Both the position numbers and the translations under genes were made by a program. From Pleodorina starrii (lineage: Eukaryota > Chlorophyta > Chlorophyceae > Chlamydomonadales > Volvocaceae), in the NCBI GenBank assembly GCA_030267565.1, contig BRXU01000013.1:3016001-3080000 (forward strand): DNA of 64,000 nt, read 5' to 3'. Shown here piece after piece: positions 55,401 through 64,000 of this stretch. The first letter of the stretch is position 1. Each line of letters opens with the position of its first letter. The notes under the pieces were generated by a model. The model searched no databases. It saw only the letters and a list, made by a program, of their open reading frames with translations, and was not told the DNA's origin.

Positions 55401-58400
55401 CCCATGGGCCCAGCCTCGACCCATGGTCCTAGTCTCGTCCCATGGGCCCAGCCTCGACCCATGGGCCCAGTCTCGACCCATGAGCCCAGCTTCGACCCAT
55501 GAACCCAGCTTCGACCCATGGGCCCAGCCTAGGCCTTTGGGCCAGCTTCGACCCATGAGCCCAGCTTCGACCCATGGGCCCAGCCTCGACCCATGGGCCC
55601 AGTCTCGACCCATGGGCCCAGCTTCGACCCATGAGCCCAGCTTCCACCCATGTGCCCAGCCTCGACCCATGGGCCCAGCTTCGACCCATGAGTCCAGCTT
55701 CGACCCATGGGCCCAGCTTCGACCCATGAGCCCAGCCTTGACCCATGGGCCCAGCTTCGACCCATGAGCCCAGCCTCGGCCCATGGGCCCAGCCTCGACC
55801 CATGAGCCCAGCTTCGACCCATGGGCCCAGCCTCGACCCATGGGCCTAGCTTCAACCCATAAGCCCAGCTTCGACCCATGGGCCCAGCCTCGACCCATGG
55901 GCCCAGTCTCGACCCATGGGCCCAGCCTCGACCCAATGCGCCATGGGCCCAGCCTCGACCCATGGGCCCAGCCTCGGCCCATGGGCCCAGCCTCGACCCA
56001 TGGGCCCAGCCTCGACCCATGAGCCCAGCTTCGACCCATGGGCCCAGCCTAGGCCTTTGGGCCAGCTTCGACCCATGAGCCCAGCTTCGACCCATGGGCC
56101 CAGCCTCGACCCATGGGCCCAGCTTCGACCCATGAGTCCAGCTTCGACCCATGGGCCCAGCCTCGACCCATGGGCCCAGCCTCGACCCATGGGCCCAGTC
56201 TCGACCCATGGGCCCAGCCTCGACCCATGGGCCCAGCCTCGACCCATGGTCCTAGTCTCGTCCCATGGGCCCAGCCTCGACCCATGGGCCCAGTCTCGAC
56301 CCATGAGCCCAGCTTCGACCCATGAACCCAGCTTCGACCCATGGGCCCAGCCTAGGCCTTTGGGCCAGCTTCGACCCATGAGCCCAGCTTCGACCCATGG
56401 GCCCAGCCTCGACCCATGGGCCCAGTCTCGACCCATGGGCCCAGCTTCGACCCATGAGCCCAGCTTCGACCCATGAGCCCAGCCTCGACCCATGGGCCCA
56501 GCTTCGACCCATGAGCCCAGCCTCGGCCCATGGGCCCAGCCTCGACCCATGAGCCCAGCTTCGACCCATGGGCCCAGCCTCGACCCATGGGCCTAGCTTC
56601 AACCCATAAGCCCAGCTTCGACCCATGGGCCCAGCCTCGACCCATGGGCCCAGTCTCGACCCATGGGCCCAGCCTCGACCCAATGCGCCATGGGCCCAGC
56701 CTCGACCCATGGGCCCAGCCTCGGCCCATGGGCCCAGCCTCGACCCATGGGCCCAGCCTCGACCCATGAGCCCAGCTTCGACTCATGGGCCCAGCCTAGG
56801 CCTTTGGGCCAGCTTCGACCCATGAGCCCAGCTTCGACCCATGGGCCCAGCCTCGACCCATGGGCCCAGCTTCGACCCATGAGTCCAGCTTCGACCCATG
56901 GGCCCAGCCTCGACCCATGGGCCCAGCCTCGACCCATGGGCCCAGTCTCGACCCATGGGCCCAGCCTCGACCCATGGGCCCAGCCTCGACCCATGGTCCT
57001 AGTCTCGTCCCATGGGCCCAGCCTCGACCCATGGGCCCAGCCTCGACCCATGGGCCCAGCCTCGACCCATGGGCCCAGCCTCGACCCATGGGCCCAGCCT
57101 CGACCCATGGGCCCAGCTTCGACCCATGAGCCCAGCTTCGACCCATGGGCCCAGCCTCGACCCATGGCCCTAGCTTCGACCCATGAGCCCAGCTTCGACC
57201 CATGGGCCCAGCCTCGACCCATGGGCCCAGCCTCGACCCAATGCGCCATAGGCCCAGCCTCGACCCTTGGGCCCAGCCTCGACCCATGAGCCCAGCCTCG
57301 ACCCATGAGCCCAGCTTCGACCCATGGGCCCAGCCTAGGCCTTTGGGCCAGCTTCGACCCATGAGCCCAGCTTCGACCCATGGGCCCAGCCTCGACCCAT
57401 GAGCCCAGCCTCGACCCATGGGCCCAGCCTCGACCCATGGGCCCAGTCTCGACCCATGGGCCCAGCTTCGACCCATGAGCCCAGCTTCGACCCATGGGCC
57501 CAGCCTCGACCCATGGGCCCAGCCCCGACCCATGGGCCCAGCCTCGACCCATGGGCCCAGCCTTGACCCATGGGCCCAGCCTCGACCCATGGGCCCAGCC
57601 TCGACCCATGGGCCCAGCTTCGACCCATGGGCCCAGCTTCGTCCCATGGGCCCAGCCTCTACCCATAGCGCCATGGGCCCAGCCTCGACCCATGAGCCCA
57701 ATCTCGACCCATGGGCCCAGCTTCGACCCATGGGCCCAGTCTCGACCCATGAGCCCAGCTTCGACCCATGAGCCCAGCTTCGACCCATGGGCCCAGCCTA
57801 GGCCTTTGGGCCAGCTTCGACCCATGAGCCCAGCTTCGACCCATGGGCCCAGCCTCGACCCATGAGCCCAGCCTCGACCCATGGGCCCATCCTCGACCCA
57901 TGGGCCCAGCCTCGACCCATGGGCCCAGTCTCGACCCATGGGCCCAGCTTCGACCCATGGGCCCAGCTTCGACCCATGGGCCCAGCCTCGACCCATGAGC
58001 CGAACCTCGACCCATGGGCCCAGCCTCGACCCATGGGCCCAGCCTCGACCCATTGGCCCAGCTTCGACCCATGAGCCCAGCTTCAACCCATGGGCCCAGC
58101 CTCGACCCATGGGCCCAGCCTCGACCCATGGGCCCAGCCTCGACCCATGGGCCCAGTCTCGACCCATGGGCCCAGCCTCGACCCATGGGCCCATCCTCGA
58201 CCCATGGGCCCAGCTTCGACCCATGGGCCCAGCTTCGACCCATGGCGCCATGGGCCCAGCCTCGACCCATGGCGCCATGGGCCCAGCCTCGACCCATGAG
58301 CCCAATCTCGACCCATGGGCCCAGCTTCGACCCATGGGCCCAGTCTCGACCCATGAGCCCAGCTTCGACCCATGAACCCAGCTTCGACCCATGGGCCCAG

Positions 58401-61400
58401 CCTAGGCCTTTGGGCCAGCTTCGACCCATGAGCCCAGCTTCGACCCATGGGCCCAGCCTCGACCCATGGGCCCAGTCTCGACCCATGGGCCCAGCTTCGA
58501 CCCATGAGCCCAGCTTCGACCCATGAGCCCAGCCTCGACCCATGGGCCCAGCTTCGACCCATGAGTCCAGCTTCGACCCATGGGCCCAGCCTCGACCCAT
58601 GGGCCCAGTCTCGACCCATGGGCCCAGCCTCGACCCATGGGCCCAACCTCGACCCATGGTCCTAGTCTCGTCCCATGGGCCCAGCCTCGACCCATGGGCC
58701 CAGTCTCGACCCATGAGCCCAGCTTCGACCCATGAACCCAGCTTCGACCCATGGGCCCAGCCTAGGCCTTTGGGCCAGCTTCGACCCATGAGCCCAGCTT
58801 CGACCCATGGGCCCAGCCTCGACCCATGGGCCCAGTCTCGACCCATGGGCCCAGCTTCGACCCATGAGCCCAGCTTCGACCCATGGGCCCAGCCTCGACC
58901 CATGGGCCCAGCTTCGACCCATGAGTCCAGCTTCGACCCATGGGCCCAGCCTCGACCCATGGGCCCAGTCTCGACCCATGGGCCCAGCCTCGACCCATGG
59001 GCCCAACCTCGACCCATGGTCCTAGTCTCGTCCCATGGGCCCAGCCTCGACCCATGGGCCCAGTCTCGACCCATGAGCCCAGCTTCGACCCATGAACCCA
59101 GCTTCGACCCATGGGCCCAGCCTAGGCCTTTGGGCCAGCTTCGACCCATGAGCCCAGCTTCGACTCATGGGCCCAGCCTCGACCCATGGGCCCAGTCTCG
59201 ACCCATGGGCCCAGCTTCGACCCATGAGCCCAGCTTCGACCCATGTGCCCAGCCTCGACCCATGGGCCCAGCTTCGACCCATGAGACCAGCTTCGACCCA
59301 TGGGCCCAGCTTCGACCCATGAGCCCAGCCTTGACCCATGGGCCCAGCTTCGACCCATGAGCCCAGCCTCGGCCCATGGGCCCAGCCTCGAGCCATGAGC
59401 CCAGCTTCGACCCATGGGCCCAGCCTCGACCCATGGGCCTAGCTTCAACCCATAAGCCCAGCTTCGACCCATGGGCCCAGCCTCGACCCATGGGCCCAGT
59501 CTCGACCCATGGGCCCAGCCTCGACCCAATGCGCCATGGGCCCAGCCTCGACCCATGGGCCCAGCCTCGGCCCATGGGCCCAGCCTCGACCCATGGGCCC
59601 AGCCTCGACCCATGAGCCCAGCTTCGACCCATGGGCCCAGCCTAGGCCTTTGGGCCAGCTTCGACCCATGGGCCCAGCCTCGACCCATGGGCCCAGTCTC
59701 GACCCATGGTCCTAGTCTCGTCCCATGGGCCCAGCCTCGACCCATGGGCCCAGCCTCGACCCATGGGCCCAGCCTCGACCCATGGGCCCAGCCTCGACCC
59801 ATGGGCCCAGCCTCGACCCATGGGCCCAGCCTCGATCCATGGGCCCAGCCTCGACCCATGGGCCCAGCCTCGACCCATGGGCCCAGCCTCGACCCATGGG
59901 CCCAGCCTCGACCCATGGGCCCAGCCTCGACCCATGGGCCCAGCCTCGACCCATGGGCCCAGCCTCGACCCATGGGCCCAGCCTCGAACCATGAGCCCAG
60001 CCTCGACCCATGGGCCCAGCCTCGACCCATGGGCCCAGCCTCGACCAATGGGCCTAGCCTCGACCCATGGGCCTAGCCTCGACCCATGGGACCAGCTTCG
60101 ACCCATGGGACCAGCTTCGACCCATGGGCCCAGCCTCGACCCATGGGCCCAGCCTCGACCCGTGAGCCCAGCTTCGACCCATGGGACCAGCCTCGACCAA
60201 TGGGCCCAGCTTCGACCCATGGGCCCAGCTTGGACGCATTGCGCCATGGGCCCAACCTCGACCCATGGGCCCAGCCTCGACCCATGGGCCCAGTCTCGAC
60301 CCATGGGCCCAGCCTCGACCCATGGGCCCAGCCTCGACCCATGGGCCCAGCCTCGACCCATGAGCCCAGCCTCGACCCATGAGCCCAGCTTGGACGCATT
60401 GCGCCATAGGCCCAACCTCGACCCATGGGCCCAGCCTCGACCCATGGGCCCAGTTTCGACCCATGGGCCCTGCTTCGACCCATGAGCCCAGCCTCGACCC
60501 ATGGGCCCAGCCTCGACCCATGGGACCAGCTTCGACCCATGGGCCCAGCCTCGACCCGTGAGCCCAGCTTCGACCCATGGGCCCAGCCTCGACCCATGGG
60601 CCCAGCTTCGACCCATGGGCCCAGCTTGGACGCATTGCGCCATGGGCCCAACCTCGACCCATGGGCCCAGCCTCGACCCATGGGCCCAGTCTCGAACCAT
60701 GGGCCCAGCCTCGACCCATGGGCCCAGCCTCGACCCATGGGCCCAGCCTCGACCCATGAGCCCAGCCTCGACCCATGAGCCCAGCTTGGACGCATTGCGC
60801 CATGGGCCCAACCTCGACCCATGGGCCCAGCCTCGACCCATGAGCCCAGCCTCGACCCATGATCCCAGCTTGGACGCATTGCGCCATGGGCCCAACCTCG
60901 ACCCATGGGCCTAGCTTCGACCCATGAGCCCAGCCTCGACCCATGAGCCCAGCTTGGATGCATTGCGCCATGGGCCCAACCTCGACCCATGGGCCCAGTC
61001 TCGACCCATGGGCCCAGCTTCGACCCATGAGCCCAGCTTCGACCCATGGGCCCAGCCTCGACCCATGGGCCCAGCTTCGACCCATGAGTCCAGCTTCGAC
61101 CCATGGGCCCAGCCTCGACCCATGGGCCCAGTCTCGACCCATGGGCCCAGCCTCGACCCATGGGCCCAACCTCGACCCATGGTCCTAGTCTCGTCCCATG
61201 GGCCCAGCCTCGACCCATGGGCCCAGTCTCGACCCATGAGCCCAGCTTCGACCCATGAACCCAGCTTCGACCCATGGGCCCAGCCTAGGCCTTTGGGCCA
61301 GCTTCGACCCATGAGCCCAGCTTCGACTCATGGGCCCAGCCTCGACCCATGGGCCCAGTCTCGACCCATGGGCCCAGCTTCGACCCATGAGCCCAGCTTC

Positions 61401-64000
61401 GACCCATGTGCCCAGCCTCGACCCATGGGCCCAGCTTCGACCCATGAGACCAGCTTCGACCCATGGGCCCAGCTTCGACCCATGAGCCCAGCCTTGACCC
61501 ATGGGCCCAGCTTCGACCCATGAGCCCAGCCTCGGCCCATGGGCCCAGCCTCGACCCATGAGCCCAGCTTCGACCCATGGGCCCAGCCTCGACCCATGGG
61601 CCCAGTCTCGACCCATGGGCCCAGCCTCGACCCAATGCGCCATGGGCCCAGCCTCGACCCATGGGCCCAGCCTCGGCCCATGGGCCCAGCCTCGACCCAT
61701 GGGCCCAGCCTCGACCCATGAGCCCAGCTTCGACCCATGGGCCCAGCCTAGGCCTTTGGGCCAGCTTCGACCCATGGGCCCAGCCTCGACCCATGGGCCC
61801 AGTCTCGACCCATGGTCCTAGTCTCGTCCCATGGGCCCAGCCTCGACCCATGGGCCCAGCCTCGACCCATGGGCCCAGCCTCGACCCATGGGCCCAGCCT
61901 CGACCCATGGGCCCAGCCTCGACCCATGGGCCCAGCCTCGATCCATGGGCCCAGCCTCGACCCATGGGCCCAGCCTCGACCCATGGGCCCAGCCTCGACC
62001 CATGGGCCCAGCCTCGACCCATGGGCCCAGCCTCGACCCATGGGCCCAGCCTCGACCCATGGGCCCAGCCTCGACCCATGGGCCCAGCCTCGAACCATGA
62101 GCCCAGCCTCGACCCATGGGCCCAGCCTCGACCCATGGGCCCAGCCTCGACCAATGGGCCTAGCCTCGACCCATGGGCCTAGCCTCGACCCATGGGACCA
62201 GCTTCGACCCATGGGACCAGCTTCGACCCATGAGCCCAGCCTCGACCCATGAGCCCAGCTTGGACGCATTGCGCCATAGGCCCAACCTCGACCCATGGGC
62301 CCAGCCTCGACCCATGAGCCCAGCTTCGACCCATGGGCCCAGCCTCGACCCATGGGCCCAGCCTCGACCCGTGAGCCCAGCTTCGACCCATGGGACCAGC
62401 CTCGACCAATGGGCCCAGCTTCGACCCATGGGCCCAGCTTGGACGCATTGCGCCATGGGCCCAACCTCGACCCATGGGCCCAGCCTCGACCCATGGGCCC
62501 AGTCTCGACCCATGGGCCCAGCCTCGACCCATGGGCCCAGCCTCGACCCATGGGCCCAGCCTCGACCCATGAGCCCAGCCTCGACCCATGAGCCCAGCTT
62601 GGACGCATTGCGCCATAGGCCCAACCTCGACCCATGGGCCCAGCCTCGACCCATGGGCCCAGTTTCGACCCATGGGCCCTGCTTCGACCCATGAGCCCAG
62701 CCTCGACCCATGGGCCCAGCCTCGACCCATGGGACCAGCTTCGACCCATGGGCCCAGCCTCGACCCGTGAGCCCAGCTTCGACCCATGGGCCCAGCCTCG
62801 ACCCATGGGCCCAGCTTCGACCCATGGGCCCAGCTTGGACGCATTGCGCCATGGGCCCAACCTCGACCCATGGGCCCAGCCTCGACCCATGGGCCCAGTC
62901 TCGAACCATGGGCCCAGCCTCGACCCATGGGCCCAGCCTCGACCCATGGGCCCAGCCTCGACCCATGAGCCCAGCCTCGACCCATGAGCCCAGCTTGGAC
63001 GCATTGCGCCATGGGCCCAACCTCGACCCATGGGCCCAGCCTCGACCCATGGGCCCAGCTTCGACCCATGGGCCCAGCCTAGGCCTTTGGGCCAGCTTCG
63101 ACCCATGAGCCCAGCTTCGACCCATGGGCCCAGCCTCGACCCATGAGCCCAGCCTCGACCCATGGGCCCAGCCTCGACCCATGGGCCCAGCCTCGACCCA
63201 TGGGCCCAGTCTCGACCCATGGGCCCAGCCTCGACCCATAGCGCCATGGGCCCAGCCTCGACCCATGAGCCCAATCTCGACCCATGGGCCCAGCTTCGAC
63301 CCATGGGCCCAGTCTCAACCCATGAGCCCAGCTTCGACCCATGAGCCCAGCTTCGACCCATGGGCCCAGCCTAGGCCTTTGGGCCAGCTTCGACCCATGA
63401 GCCCAGCTTCGACCCATGGGCCCAGCCTCGACCCATGAGCCCAGCCTCGACCCATGGGCCCAGCCTCGACCCATGGGCCCAGCCTCGACCCATGGGCCCA
63501 GCCTCGAACCATGGGCCCAGCCTCGAACCATGAGCCCAGCCTCGACCCATGGGCCCAGCCTCGACCCATGGGCCCAGCCTCGACCAATGGGCCTAGCCTC
63601 GACCCATGGGCCTAGCCTCGACCCATGGGACCAGCTTCGACCCATGGGACCAGCTTCGACCCATGGGCCCAGCCTCGACCCATGGGCCCAGCCTCGACCC
63701 GTGAGCCCAGCTTCGACCCATGGGCCCAGCCTCGACCCATGGGCCCAGCTTCGACCCATGGGCCCAGCTTGGACGCATTGCGCCATGGGCCCAACCTCGA
63801 CCCATGGGCCCAGCCTCGACCCATGGGCCCAGTCTCGACCCATGGGCCCAGCCTCGACCCATGGGCCCAGCCTCGACCCATGGGCCCAGCCTCGACCCAT
63901 GAGCCCAGCCTCGACCCATGAGCTCAGCTTGGACGCATTGCGCCATGGGCCCCACCTCGACCCATGGGCCCAGCCTCGACCCATGAGCCCAGCCTCGACC
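43418..64000. repeat. 19-bp minisatellite array, right segment with higher-order repeats, continuing past the window
   Basis: The same 19-bp satellite continues for 20.6 kb to the window edge. The 18-bp CCTAGGCCTTTGGGCC variant marks higher-order structure. Its positions 58401, 58761 and 59121 are 360 bp apart; the spacing pair 379 then 520 bp recurs starting at 44192, 46424, 53532 and 55149. A block around 50668 recurs 1862 bp (98 units) later at 52530, and the block at 59641 recurs 2106 bp later. A variant TTGGACGCATTGCGCC appears only right of 60.2 kb. Reading frames are open on both strands by arithmetic (19 is 1 mod 3): plus frames read MGPASTHGPSLDPWAQPRP and minus frames MGRGWAHGSRLGPWVEAGP. 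I do not annotate these as genes. Confidence 0.97.

Noticed and set aside
42983..63984. Very long minus- and plus-strand ORFs (up to 777 codons) in the satellite as repeat-protein genes
   Set aside because: All frames on both strands are open because the 19-bp unit has no stop in any phase. The ORFs begin and end at chance unit variants, and one (42983-45082) runs into the transposon.
38723..64000. CRISPR-like array
   Set aside because: Units are directly adjacent with no unique spacers, and the setting is a eukaryotic nuclear genome.

Overview
The window looks like nuclear DNA of a chlamydomonadalean (volvocine-type) green alga. The evidence is high GC, coding exons broken by many short GC-rich introns, exon reading frames rich in poly-Ala/Gly/Gln, abundant CA/CAG microsatellites, and a short block with the TTTTAGGG (AAAACCCT) telomere-type period. 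The species cannot be named from the sequence alone.

Gene-bearing part (1-37 kb). A 5'-truncated class III nucleotide cyclase, with guanylyl-cyclase-type specificity residues, runs on + at 24-1746. About 8 kb follows in which I can identify no gene. A nine-exon DYRK-family protein kinase lies on - at 9927-16666; its conserved core was rebuilt exon by exon from splice sites with consistent phase. A degenerate copy (18076-18403) and a better preserved copy (19796-20671) of the C-terminal part of a DUF4346-like protein follow, both on -. The mu subunit of the AP-4 adaptor complex is on + in two exons (22146-24217). Two tandem, head-to-tail SAM-dependent methyltransferase paralogues lie on - at 26284-30336 (copy A) and 32875-37001 (copy B). 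They share near-identical 3' exons and introns but have diverged 5' exons, and they use some GC-AG introns.

Satellite part (38.7-64 kb). The rest is one minisatellite of 19-bp units (consensus ATGGGCCCAGCCTCGACCC) that runs off the right edge. It is built of nested higher-order repeats (about 360, 379+520, 1862 and 2106-2209 bp). Because 19 is 1 modulo 3, every frame on both strands stays open and reads the same 19-residue repeat, so the many long ORFs there (up to 777 codons) are a by-product of the repeat. Near its left end the array is interrupted by two adjacent copies of a non-autonomous DNA transposon with 12-bp terminal inverted repeats TGTCAGGGTAAA. One copy is 2286 bp; the other is a 725-bp internal-deletion derivative. 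The pair is flanked by a 4-bp AGCC duplication.

The genes are housekeeping or signalling genes (cGMP/cAMP signalling, DYRK signalling, vesicle coat, methyl transfer) with no visible operon-like relation. The most unusual material is the satellite with its transposon pair and the partly homogenised methyltransferase tandem.
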